From Candidatus Nitrotoga sp. CP45 (lineage in GTDB: Bacteria; Bacteroidota; Bacteroidia; Flavobacteriales; Flavobacteriaceae): a stretch of 15,683 nucleotides of DNA. The stretch is from the NCBI GenBank assembly GCA_943329165.2, contig CALQCV020000016.1, positions 1-15,683 on the forward strand. The letters run 5' to 3'. Shown in pieces: positions 1 to 6,641 of the stretch (positions are counted from its first letter, which is position 1; the number at the start of each line of letters is the position of its first letter). A program made the translations under genes and the position numbers. The notes under the pieces were generated by a model that searched no databases, was not told the DNA's origin, and worked only from the letters and a program-made list of their open reading frames with translations.

Positions 1-293
1 ACGCGATGCATTTTTTATTTAGAAAAAATATCTCAAGCGAGCTTGGCTGCAGGAGGATTACTCCGTGATCCTGAATCTGGGCTCTATCACAAATAAATCC
101 TATCTCGTTTTCAACGCGACGCATTTTTTATTTGAAAAAATATCTCAAGCGAGCTTGGCTACAGTAGGATTACTCTGTGATCCTGAGTCTGGGCTCTATC
201 ACAAGTAAATCCTATCTCGTTTTCAACGCGATGCATTTTTTATTTGAAAAAAATATCTCAAGCGAGCTTGGCTATTTTTTTCAAATAAAAAAT
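1..293. repeat. Tandem repeat array, 112-113 bp period, ending in an inverted partial unit
   Basis: Two full units (1-113 and 114-225) and a truncated third (226-272) each begin ACGCG(A)YGCATTTTTTAT and run through CTCAAGCGAGCTTGGCT. Units 1 and 2 differ at roughly ten positions. Each full unit can form two hairpins: CAAGC-GA-GCTTG, and AGGATTAC-N3-GTGATCCT with one G-T pair. The differences between units 1 and 2 lie outside these stems. The third unit breaks off at 272 and is followed at 273-293 by a perfect reverse complement of 235-255. The array probably continues upstream of base 1. No gene is credible here. It is too long-period and has no unique spacers, so it is not a CRISPR. Confidence 0.85.
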
Positions 294-319
294 CCTTTCT
301 GTTATCACAGAAAGGATTT
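290..319 (-). terminator. Intrinsic terminator of tRNA-Pro
   Basis: A perfect 13-bp stem (290-302 with 307-319, AAATCCTTTCTGT against its complement) closes a 4-base loop. It begins only 6 bases past the tRNA 3' end. Read on the minus strand it is followed by a T-rich run (TTTTATTT). The stem is A/T-rich apart from a few G-C pairs, but its position and T-tract fit a factor-independent terminator. Confidence 0.75.
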
Positions 320-324
320 ACTAG

Positions 325-399
325 TCGGGGTGGCAGGATTCGAACCTGCGGCCTCCTGCTCCCAAAGCAGGCGCGATAACCGGGCTACGCTACACCCCG
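325..399 (-). tRNA. tRNA-Pro (anticodon UGG)
   Basis: The minus strand folds as a standard cloverleaf. The acceptor CGGGGTG pairs with CACCCCG and is followed by discriminator A. The anticodon stem CCTGC/GCAGG closes loop TTTGGGA, giving anticodon TGG. The T arm is GCAGG-TTCGAAT-CCTGC. The three bases after the discriminator read CTA, so CCA is not encoded and must be added by the tRNA nucleotidyltransferase. UGG can read all four proline codons. The gene stands alone with a promoter at 410-439 and a terminator at 290-319. Confidence 0.97.
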
Positions 400-409
400 A
401 AGGCGAATG

Positions 410-439
410 CAAATATAGAATTATAAATCAGTAAACAAA
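410..439 (-). promoter_or_regulatory. Bacteroidota-type promoter of tRNA-Pro
   Basis: On the minus strand, TTTG (439-436) is followed after 18 bases by TATATTTG (417-410). This matches the primary sigma factor consensus of Bacteroidota (TTG/TTTG, about 17-23 bases, TAnnTTTG). Transcription would start near 403, just ahead of the mature tRNA 5' end at 399. Confidence 0.75.
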
Positions 440-563
440 AGCTTTTTATTTTTTTTCATATATATGCATTACATCAAATTACCCACTTTTTCTTTTCTCC
501 TGCATCTTTTCTCTATTTTCTATTTTCTATTTTCTTTTCTCTAAAAACTTCCGATATAATTTC

Positions 564-571
564 TATTTTTG
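564..571 (+). promoter_or_regulatory. Probable -7 box upstream of udk
   Basis: TATTTTTG fits TAnnTTTG and would start transcription near 577, giving a leader of about 20 bases before the udk ATG. No convincing TTG box lies 17-23 bases upstream; that stretch is a pyrimidine-rich run (about 487-541) with repeated TCTATTTTC-like units. This is therefore a half-supported promoter for the five-gene operon. Confidence 0.4.
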
Positions 572-597
572 TTGAAACTAAAACTACACAACTACAT

Positions 598-1206
598 ATG
601 CTAATTATTGGAATTGCTGGAGGTACCGGAAGTGGAAAAACAACTGTTGTCCAACAGATTATTAATGAATTACCCGAAACCGAAGTCGGTGTCATCTCCC
701 AAGACTCTTATTACAAAGAAAACAATAACCTAAGTTTTGAGGAAAGAGCGCTAATCAATTTTGATCATCCCCGAGCTATTGACTTTGAATTATTAGTAAA
801 ACATCTTACTGCATTAAAAAAAGGGGAAATCATAGAACAGCCAGTCTATTCATTCGTAACACACAATCGCACAGACGACAGCATTATCACACATCCGCGA
901 AAAGTAATGATTGTGGAAGGCATCTTGATTTTGGCCAACCCAGAACTAAGAGAAATGTTTGATGTCAAAATATTTGTCCATGCCGATTCTGATGAACGTT
1001 TGATTCGTCGTTTAAAAAGAGATATTGCCGAGCGTGGTCGTGATATGGAAGAAGTTTTAAATCGTTACCAAACAACTTTGAAACCAATGCACCAGCAGTT
1101 TATTGAACCAACTAAAGGATTCGCGGATATTATTATTCCAAATGATAAATACAATACCGTGGCTATCGATGTGGTAAGAGCCGTTATCAACCAAAGAATT
1201 ACCTAA
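598..1206 (+). CDS. udk: Uridine kinase
   Basis: Phosphorylates uridine and cytidine to UMP and CMP using ATP or GTP, in cytoplasmic pyrimidine salvage. The 202-residue product is of normal family length. The P-loop GGTGSGKTT is at residues 8-16. The conserved SQDSYYK (residues 34-40), NFDHPRAID, QPVYSF and VIVEGIL stretches follow in family order, and RRLKRDIAERGR forms the lid region. The ATG at 598 puts the first beta strand directly before the P-loop. It is the first gene of a compact run: its stop is 3 bases from the next ATG at 1210. Its linkage to the mutase genes has no obvious metabolic reason and probably reflects shared transcription. Confidence 0.95.
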   Translation: MLIIGIAGGTGSGKTTVVQQIINELPETEVGVISQDSYYKENNNLSFEERALINFDHPRAIDFELLVKHLTALKKGEIIEQPVYSFVTHNRTDDSIITHPRKVMIVEGILILANPELREMFDVKIFVHADSDERLIRRLKRDIAERGRDMEEVLNRYQTTLKPMHQQFIEPTKGFADIIIPNDKYNTVAIDVVRAVINQRIT

Positions 1207-1209
1207 TCT

Positions 1210-1563
1210 ATGAGTTACTTTAAAAATCTAACGAATACCTATCCTCTTTTGAAAATTCTCGGAAACAGATATGTTATTGTGTTGGCTTTTTTTACCGTTT
1301 GGATGCTGTTTCTAGACAATACTTCCTATTTGGAACACCGCATTCTAAACAAGCAACTGAACGAACTCGAAGACAATAAAAAATACTATCAAGACGAAAT
1401 CAGAAAGGATAGCGAAAATATCAAACAGCTGAAAAATCCGGACCAAATAGAAAAATACGCCCGCGAAAAATACTATATGAAACGCGACAGCGAAGATATC
1501 TATATCATCGAATTTGAAGGCGATTCTATAAAGGACGAAAAAACAGATTCAAAATCTTTATAA
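1210..1563 (+). CDS. DivIC/FtsB-like septum formation initiator protein
   Basis: A 117-residue bitopic membrane protein. A short cytoplasmic N-terminus is followed by one transmembrane helix (about residues 21-36, YVIVLAFFTVWMLFL). A charged coiled coil (about 40-75) comes next, then the family's C-terminal signature NPDQIEKYAREKYYMKR and a short beta segment (DIYIIEFE). Proteins of this family (FtsB in Proteobacteria, DivIC in Firmicutes) pair with FtsL and FtsQ/DivIB in the divisome. The division role is inferred from family. The gene sits 3 bases after udk and 7 bases before mutA, so it is almost surely cotranscribed with both. Confidence 0.85.
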   Translation: MSYFKNLTNTYPLLKILGNRYVIVLAFFTVWMLFLDNTSYLEHRILNKQLNELEDNKKYYQDEIRKDSENIKQLKNPDQIEKYAREKYYMKRDSEDIYIIEFEGDSIKDEKTDSKSL

Positions 1564-1570
1564 GTAAATC

Positions 1571-2932
1571 ATGGCTGAAAATTTATTTGATGCTTTCGAA
1601 CCCGTTTCCTCCAAACAATGGAAACAACAAATTCAGTACGAACTAAAAGGTGCCGATTATAACAACACTTTGGTTTGGGAAAGCCCAGAAGGTATTAAGG
1701 TAAGACCATTTTATCACGATGATGAAACAGACGTAAAGTTAACTTTAAAAGAAAATACCAAGCCTTTTGAAATTCTGCAAAACATCTACGTTCACGATGT
1801 AGCCTTATCTAATAAAAGAGCTTTAGATACGTTAAACCGCGGTGCAGAAAGCATTCGTTTTACCATTGAAAATGAAAACGTTGACCTTTCTTACTTAATG
1901 CAGAATTTACCTTTACAAAATATAGCTTATTTTTTTTATTTGCCTTTCCTTTCAATCGATTTCGTAAACAAAATCAACGAATTTGCCGCTAAAACCAATG
2001 CAAAGTGTTTTATTCAACTTGATCCAATTGGCAAACTAACTACAGACGGAAATTGGTTTGAAAACGGCGATAAAGACTTTGAAAAGCTGAATGTAATTAG
2101 TAGCAAAACATCTGTTCCTTTCATAACTATTCAATCAGGTCCGTACCAAAACGCAGGGGCTAATATGGTGCAGCAACTGGCATATACTTTAGCTCACGTC
2201 AACGAATATTTCAACCGAATCAAAAGCATCAACCAACCTATTACGATCGAAATAGCTATTGGTACTAATTACTTTTTTGAGATTGCTAAAGTACGAGCGC
2301 TTCGTTTATTATTCAGCACCTTGGCAGCCGAATACAATCACACGTTGGATTGCCATATCATTGCCACACCCACAAAACGCAACAAAACTTTATACGATTA
2401 CAATGTAAATATGCTGCGTACCACAACCGAATGCATGAGTGCTATTTTAGGCGGTGCCGATGCCGTAGCAAATCTTCCTTACGATAGTTTGTACCACAAA
2501 GACAACGAATTTGGCGACCGAATTGCGCGTAATCAATTATTGATTTTAAAATACGAAAGCTATTTTGATAAAGTGAATAATCCTTCTGATGGAGCCTATT
2601 ATATAGAAAGTCTTACCGAACAACTAGCCGAAAAAGCATTGTTATTGTTCAAGGAAATTGAAGAAAAAGGCGGTTTCATTACCCAACTTATCGAAGGTAA
2701 CATCCAAAAGAAAATTAGTGAAAGTGCTGCCAAAGAACAGGAACTGTTTGACGCTGGAAAAGAAGTCTTATTGGGAACTAACAAATATCCAAACAAGAAC
2801 GACAAAATGAAACACGATTTGGAGTTGTTCCCTTTCCTAAAACAAAAACCACGCAAAACGCTAATCACACCAATTATCGAAAAACGTTTGGCTGAAAAGT
2901 TAGAACAGGAACGTTTAGCAACAGAAGAATAA
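1571..2932 (+). CDS. mutA: Methylmalonyl-CoA mutase small (beta) subunit, no B12 domain
   Basis: Partner subunit of the heterodimeric mutase that interconverts (R)-methylmalonyl-CoA and succinyl-CoA in propionate and odd-chain or branched-chain metabolism. The 453 residues cover only the TIM-barrel-like mutase domain. Recognisable parts are the N-terminal FDAFEPVSSKQWKQQI, the barrel stretch TNYFFEIAKVRALRLLF, and NMLRTTTECMSAILGGAD. The C-terminal cobalamin-binding domain and its DxHxxG motif are absent, so this is well short of the roughly 600-residue small subunits of actinobacteria. In this family the small subunit is structural, and catalysis belongs to the large subunit. It ends 4 bases before the next gene. 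Confidence 0.93.
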   Translation: MAENLFDAFEPVSSKQWKQQIQYELKGADYNNTLVWESPEGIKVRPFYHDDETDVKLTLKENTKPFEILQNIYVHDVALSNKRALDTLNRGAESIRFTIENENVDLSYLMQNLPLQNIAYFFYLPFLSIDFVNKINEFAAKTNAKCFIQLDPIGKLTTDGNWFENGDKDFEKLNVISSKTSVPFITIQSGPYQNAGANMVQQLAYTLAHVNEYFNRIKSINQPITIEIAIGTNYFFEIAKVRALRLLFSTLAAEYNHTLDCHIIATPTKRNKTLYDYNVNMLRTTTECMSAILGGADAVANLPYDSLYHKDNEFGDRIARNQLLILKYESYFDKVNNPSDGAYYIESLTEQLAEKALLLFKEIEEKGGFITQLIEGNIQKKISESAAKEQELFDAGKEVLLGTNKYPNKNDKMKHDLELFPFLKQKPRKTLITPIIEKRLAEKLEQERLATEE

Positions 2933-2936
2933 TAAC

Positions 2937-3368
2937 ATGAACAAAATAATAGTATTTGCTTTGCTTTTGAGTGCACCATTTATTGGAGCTCAAAATAAAA
3001 TTTCTCTCACAGAACGAGAAGTTCAAAACGATACCCTTATTTACAACACGACTGGTCTCGAAGTCCAACCAGAATTTCCGGGTGGAATAGAAAAATTTTA
3101 CGAAATTTTCTATTCCAATTTCAATGTGCCTGAGCAAGGTATAAAAGGCAAGATAGCCGCGATGTTTGTAATTGAAAAGGACGGTTCTTTATCGCGTATC
3201 AAAGTGCTTCGCCCGCTTGATGTAGAAATACAAAAAGAAATTGCACAGGTGTTGAATATAACTCCTAAATGGAGTCCTGGCAGGCAAAATAGAAAAATAG
3301 TTAGAACGTTATTTGCAATACAGCTTCCATTTGATTACACCAAGAAAAAAGAGCCTAGAAAAAAATAA
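2937..3368 (+). CDS. Secreted TonB C-terminal-domain-like protein
   Basis: A 143-residue protein with a signal peptide (residues 1-19, [19 protein letters not shown], with likely cleavage at or next to the A-Q). A TonB C-terminal-like fold follows, from about residue 42 to 135: the PEFPGG opening, [25 protein letters not shown], then [24 protein letters not shown]. These match the TonB C-terminal family widespread in Bacteroidota. It has no N-terminal membrane anchor or proline-rich spacer, so it cannot be a complete TonB energy transducer and is probably a free periplasmic protein. It lies between mutA and mutB with gaps of 4 and 2 bases, so it is cotranscribed with them. Its function is unknown. 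Confidence 0.8.
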   Translation: MNKIIVFALLLSAPFIGAQNKISLTEREVQNDTLIYNTTGLEVQPEFPGGIEKFYEIFYSNFNVPEQGIKGKIAAMFVIEKDGSLSRIKVLRPLDVEIQKEIAQVLNITPKWSPGRQNRKIVRTLFAIQLPFDYTKKKEPRKK

Positions 3369-3370
3369 AC

Positions 3371-5575
3371 ATGTCTAGAAAAAACATCCAGCATATAAAA
3401 TTAGGGAATAGGCAGAAGGGAGAAGGGAAAAGTTTGACCACAGACAACCGACAACCAACAACCGACAACTTCCATACTGCCGAAGGCATCGAGTTAAAAC
3501 CAACCTATTCCCAACAGGATATCGAGAACCTTGAACATATAGGTTTCGGAGCAGGCTTTGTTCCTAATCTTCGCGGTCCTTATGCAACGATGTATGTGCG
3601 TCGCCCATGGACAATCCGTCAATATGCAGGTTTCTCTACAGCTGAGGAAAGTAATGCCTTCTATCGCCGTAATCTGGCTGCAGGACAAAAAGGATTATCG
3701 GTTGCTTTTGATTTGGCAACACATCGTGGTTACGATTCCGATCACGAACGCGTAGTGGGTGATGTCGGAAAAGCAGGAGTGGCTATCGATAGTGTTGAAG
3801 ATATGAAAGTCTTATTCGACCAAATTCCGTTAGATGAAATGTCAGTTTCTATGACCATGAACGGTGCCGTTTTACCCATCATGGCATTCTATATCGTCGC
3901 TGCCGAAGAACAAGGTGTGGCTGTCGACAAACTTTCGGGAACCATACAAAATGATATCCTAAAAGAGTTTATGGTGCGTAATACCTATATCTATCCACCA
4001 ACGCCATCGATGAAAATCATTGCTGACATTTTTGAATATACCAGCAAAAAGATGCCAAAGTTCAACTCGATTTCTATTTCGGGTTACCACATGCAGGAAG
4101 CTGGAGCTACGGCTGATATTGAATTAGCCTATACTTTAGCAGACGGTTTAGAATACATTCGAACTGGTTTAGCCACAGGCATGAAAATAGATGAGTTCGC
4201 TCCTCGCCTTTCGTTCTTTTGGGCTATCGGTATGAATCATTTTATGGAAATCGCAAAGATGCGTGCGGGAAGAATGTTATGGGCCAAACTCTTAAAACAG
4301 TTCAATCCGAAAGACGGAAAATCATTAGCGTTGCGCACACATTGCCAAACTTCGGGTTGGAGTTTAACCGAGCAAGATCCTTTTAATAACGTAGCACGAA
4401 CTGCCATCGAAGCAGCTGCAGCAGCCTTCGGCGGAACACAGTCTTTACACACCAATGCCTTGGACGAAGCTATTGCGTTGCCGACGGATTTCTCGGCTCG
4501 TATTGCAAGAAATACGCAAATATTTTTACAAGAAGAAACCAAAATTTGCAAGACAGTTGACCCTTGGGCCGGCAGTTATTATGTAGAAAGCCTAACGGCA
4601 GAAATCACCGAAAAAGCCTGGGCATTAATACAAGAAGTTGAAGAACTAGGTGGCATGACAAAAGCCATCGAAGCCGGAATCCCGAAACTGCGTATCGAAG
4701 AAGCCGCTGCACGCAAACAAGCACGCATAGACAGTTCACAGGATATTATTGTGGGTGTGAATAAATACCGTTTAGACAAAGAAGATCCGTTGCATATTTT
4801 AGATGTCGATAACCAAATGGTGCGCAAACAACAAATCGAGCAATTACAAAACATAAAAGCCATACGTGACAACGATAAGGTAAAAGCGAGCTTGTCAAAA
4901 TTAACCGAAGCAGCTAAGAACGCATTTACGGAGAATACAGGAGATTCCCGCCTACGCGGGAATGACAATAGCGGTAATAACAATAATTTATTATCTTTAG
5001 CCATAGAAGCAGCCCGAAACCGAGCGACATTAGGTGAAATCAGTGACGCACTAGAAGTGGTTTTTGGACGCTATAAAGCACAAATCAGATCATTCAGCGG
5101 CGTGTATAGCAAGGAAATAAAAAACGACGAGAGCTTTGAAAAAGCCAAACAATTAGCCGACGCTTTCGCTTTGAAAGAAGGTCGTCGCCCACGTATTATG
5201 ATTGCAAAAATGGGACAAGACGGTCACGACCGTGGTGCCAAAGTAGTAGCAACAGGATACGCCGATGTTGGTTTTGATGTCGATATTGGTCCACTTTTCC
5301 AAACCCCGCAAGAAGCTGCCAAACAAGCGGTTGAAAACGACGTACACATACTCGGAGTTTCCTCTCTGGCAGCGGGACATAAAACTTTAGTGCCACAGGT
5401 AATTGATGAACTTAAGAAATACGGACGCGAAGACATTATGGTCATCGTTGGTGGTGTAATCCCTCATCAAGACTACCAATTCCTGTTTGACGCCGGAGCA
5501 GTAGCTGTCTTTGGTCCCGGAACGAGAATAAGCGATGCTGCGATTAGTATTCTTGATGTATTATTACAGGACTAA
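3371..5575 (+). CDS. mutB: Methylmalonyl-CoA mutase large (alpha) subunit
   Basis: Catalytic, adenosylcobalamin-binding subunit (also called scpA); converts (R)-methylmalonyl-CoA to succinyl-CoA and back. 734 residues. The TIM-barrel domain (about 50-490) shows [26 protein letters not shown] and [11 protein letters not shown]. The cobalamin domain (about 600-734) has D617-G-H-D-R-G with the B12-ligand histidine H619, then SSLAAGH and VIVGGVIP. The key catalytic elements look intact. Two stretches look foreign to the family: residues about 12-34, coded by a purine-rich run plus ACAACC repeats, and about 520-540 in the linker, coded by a palindromic REP-like element. Both keep the frame and lie outside the folded domains. 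It is the last gene of the udk operon. Confidence 0.96.
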   Translation: MSRKNIQHIKLGNRQKGEGKSLTTDNRQPTTDNFHTAEGIELKPTYSQQDIENLEHIGFGAGFVPNLRGPYATMYVRRPWTIRQYAGFSTAEESNAFYRRNLAAGQKGLSVAFDLATHRGYDSDHERVVGDVGKAGVAIDSVEDMKVLFDQIPLDEMSVSMTMNGAVLPIMAFYIVAAEEQGVAVDKLSGTIQNDILKEFMVRNTYIYPPTPSMKIIADIFEYTSKKMPKFNSISISGYHMQEAGATADIELAYTLADGLEYIRTGLATGMKIDEFAPRLSFFWAIGMNHFMEIAKMRAGRMLWAKLLKQFNPKDGKSLALRTHCQTSGWSLTEQDPFNNVARTAIEAAAAAFGGTQSLHTNALDEAIALPTDFSARIARNTQIFLQEETKICKTVDPWAGSYYVESLTAEITEKAWALIQEVEELGGMTKAIEAGIPKLRIEEAAARKQARIDSSQDIIVGVNKYRLDKEDPLHILDVDNQMVRKQQIEQLQNIKAIRDNDKVKASLSKLTEAAKNAFTENTGDSRLRGNDNSGNNNNLLSLAIEAARNRATLGEISDALEVVFGRYKAQIRSFSGVYSKEIKNDESFEKAKQLADAFALKEGRRPRIMIAKMGQDGHDRGAKVVATGYADVGFDVDIGPLFQTPQEAAKQAVENDVHILGVSSLAAGHKTLVPQVIDELKKYGREDIMVIVGGVIPHQDYQFLFDAGAVAVFGPGTRISDAAISILDVLLQD
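3413..3469. repeat. Low-complexity insert inside the mutB N-terminus
   Basis: A purine-rich stretch (3413-3432, AGAAGGGAGAAGGGAAAAG type) is followed by overlapping GACAACC/CAACAACC units (3442-3469). It encodes residues reading roughly [20 protein letters not shown], just before the conserved start of the mutase ([11 protein letters not shown]). The composition differs from the flanking codons. I recall similar [11 protein letters not shown] strings elsewhere in flavobacterial proteins, which would fit a dispersed simple repeat. Confidence 0.6.
4944..4963. repeat. Palindromic REP-like element inside mutB (ATTCCC-N8-GGGAAT)
   Basis: ATTCCCGC-CTAC-GCGGGAAT is a perfect 8-bp inverted repeat with a 4-base loop, much richer in GC than its surroundings. 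It has the same form as the ATTCCC-N8-GGGAAT repeats (dRS3) described in Neisseria and the palindromes often seen translated as DSRLRGND or FPRRRES in many bacteria. Here the reading frame gives DSRLRGNDN in the linker between barrel and cobalamin domain. Confidence 0.8.
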
Positions 5576-5629
5576 TAATAAACGAGATAAAGCTCGCGAA
5601 TCCCTAAGCCCAATAGCCTTCATCCTCTT

Positions 5630-5732
5630 AATGTCACATCTGCTTGAAGCTGGAGCAGTTGCAATTTTTGGTTCCGGACCCAGAATTATCGATCCCAAGA
5701 TTAGTATTGTGGAAGTGTTGGTGGGAGACTAA
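5630..5732 (+). pseudogene. Decayed duplicate of the mutB 3' end
   Basis: From about 5641 to 5732 the frame reads LEAGAVAIFGSGPRIIDPKI-SIVEVLVGD and a stop. It aligns without gaps to the last 28 residues of MutB ([29 protein letters not shown]). DNA blocks such as GGAGCAGT and GATTAGTATT are shared and both copies end GGAGAC/CAGGAC-TAA. Upstream of 5630 the homology is lost. The stretch is 54 bases past the mutB stop. It is either a partial tandem duplication or the stub of a second B12-domain gene. It is not expected to make a functional protein. Confidence 0.7.
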
Positions 5733-5808
5733 ACCAATAAGATTGAAATAAGTACACAAAAAGTGTAACACCCTTTAAAATTTCATTGCTACTTTAGCCT
5801 CACCTAAC

Positions 5809-5852
5809 AGGTTTAAAAACCTATCGGTAATAATACCGTAGGGATTAAATCC
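5809..5852. repeat. Three consecutive small palindromes
   Basis: AGGTTT-AA-AAACCT (5809-5822), CGGTA-ATAA-TACCG (5825-5838) and GGATT-A-AATCC (5842-5852) lie side by side in the gap between the mutB remnant and the transposase. The last one is part of the repeat block flanking the transposase. They could give a structured transcript end after the mutB operon, but no T-tract follows directly. Confidence 0.5.
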
Positions 5853-5905
5853 GGGTAGAAAAAAATAATCAACCAAACATCAAATCCCTTTGGGGATGAT
5901 ATTAA
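5839..5905 (+). repeat. RAYT-associated REP repeat, upstream copy
   Basis: A block of about 67 bp starting GTAGGGATTAAATCCGGGTA and ending with the hairpin ATCCC-TTTG-GGGAT (5884-5897) plus GATATTA. The same block recurs in direct orientation at 6485-6553 on the other side of the transposase. The hairpin ends 20 bases before the transposase ATG, so it lies in that gene's leader. Confidence 0.8.
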
Positions 5906-5916
5906 GAGTAGCAAAG

Positions 5917-6378
5917 ATGGCAAACACTTACAACCAAATTCACGTCCAATTTGTTTTTGCGGTAAAACACCGAAACGGATTAATTCACACCTCCTTCAAA
6001 GAGGAGCTGCATAAATATATAGCCGGAATAATAAAATTTCATAATCATAAATTATTAGCCATAAACGGAATGCCTGATCATTTACACATACTAATTGGAA
6101 TGCGACCAACACAATCTATTTCTGATCTAATGCAGGATATAAAAGGAAGCTCCTCAAAATGGATAAATCAAAATAAATTTTTAAAAGTAAAATTTGAATG
6201 GCAGGAAGGATATGGTTCATTTTCTTATTCAAAATCTCAGGTTAACATAATAATTGATTATATCAAAAATCAGGAACAACATCATGCCAACAAAACATTT
6301 CAGGAGGAATATATAGAATTTATAAAAATATTTGAGGTTGAATATGATGCAAGGTATATTTTTAAAGAACCAATATAA
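5917..6378 (+). CDS. REP-associated tyrosine transposase (RAYT, IS200-like Y1 family)
   Basis: A 153-residue single-domain HUH nuclease. The HUH pair is H55-L-H57 within MPDHLHILIG. The likely nucleophile is Y115 in IIDYIKNQEQHH, with GYGSFSYS just before it. These enzymes cut and rejoin single-stranded DNA at hairpin repeats and are thought to spread REP sequences. I chose the ATG at 5917 because it gives the usual MANTYNQIHVQFVFAV beginning; in-frame starts at 5890 (TTG) and 5896 lie inside the repeat hairpin. The gene is intact and flanked by matching repeats at 5839-5905, 6485-6553 and 6593-6615. No partner TnpB is present. Confidence 0.9.
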   Translation: MANTYNQIHVQFVFAVKHRNGLIHTSFKEELHKYIAGIIKFHNHKLLAINGMPDHLHILIGMRPTQSISDLMQDIKGSSSKWINQNKFLKVKFEWQEGYGSFSYSKSQVNIIIDYIKNQEQHHANKTFQEEYIEFIKIFEVEYDARYIFKEPI

Positions 6379-6427
6379 AATTCCGAAAATGGATACAATA
6401 TGGCTAGAAAATAAACAAATCACAGAT

Positions 6428-6553
6428 TGAATCCCTCTCGGAATCGAATGCAGGTAGATCGAATACGACGAACAAATAAAATCCCGTAGGAATGAAATCT
6501 GGGTAGAAAAAATATTCAACAACCACCAAAATCCCGCTTGGGATGATATATTA
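6428..6553 (+). repeat. RAYT-associated REP repeat, downstream copies
   Basis: The clear copy (6485-6553) carries GGGTAGAAAAAATATTCAAC and the hairpin ATCCC-GCTT-GGGAT (6531-6544) followed by GATATATTA, parallel to the upstream copy. A degenerate half copy precedes it at about 6428-6465 (AATCCCTCTCGGAATCGAAT, then GCAGGTAGA). The stem bases are conserved while the loop differs from the upstream copy (GCTT against TTTG). Confidence 0.8.
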
Positions 6554-6592
6554 TTAAACACAAAACGATATGTTTTTATAAGCCGATACAGA

Positions 6593-6615
6593 TTATATCA
6601 TCCCTAAAGGGATTT
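6593..6615 (-). repeat. RAYT-associated REP hairpin, inverted copy
   Basis: On the minus strand this reads AATCCC-TTTA-GGGATGATATA, the same core hairpin as at 5884-5902 and 6530-6550 but inverted. It lies 26 bases past the stop of the minus-strand oxygenase gene, where it may also act as a 3' hairpin for that transcript. Confidence 0.75.
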
Positions 6616-6641
6616 CTCATAATACTAACTTTACTTTCTAC

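Noticed and set aside
1..293. CRISPR array
   Set aside because: The period is 112-113 bp with no short repeat/unique spacer alternation and no cas genes nearby.
177..434. Plus-strand open frame of 85 codons reading VAGFEPAASCSQSRRDNRAT
   Set aside because: It is the antisense of tRNA-Pro plus repeat DNA; this string is a well-known false protein made by reading through tRNA genes.
2599..2979. Minus-strand frames opposite mutA and the TonB-like gene (also 2874-3137)
   Set aside because: Low-complexity, Ser/Phe-rich antisense translations of well-supported genes, with no family resemblance.
4579..5004. Minus-strand frame of 141 codons containing FPRRRES
   Set aside because: It is the shadow of mutB on the opposite strand; the FPRRRES string is the REP palindrome read in reverse.
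5535..5732. A 65-codon gene after mutB
   Set aside because: Its first part overlaps mutB in another frame and only its last 28 codons resemble a real protein; better read as a mutB-tail remnant.
5753..5767. TACAC-AAAAA-GTGTA as a terminator of the mutB operon
   Set aside because: The stem is only 5 bp with no T-tract after it; too weak to call.
5839..6615. Classical insertion sequence with terminal inverted repeats
   Set aside because: The flanking repeats are mainly direct hairpin blocks, there is no target duplication in sight, and the HUH enzyme type does not use terminal inverted repeats.
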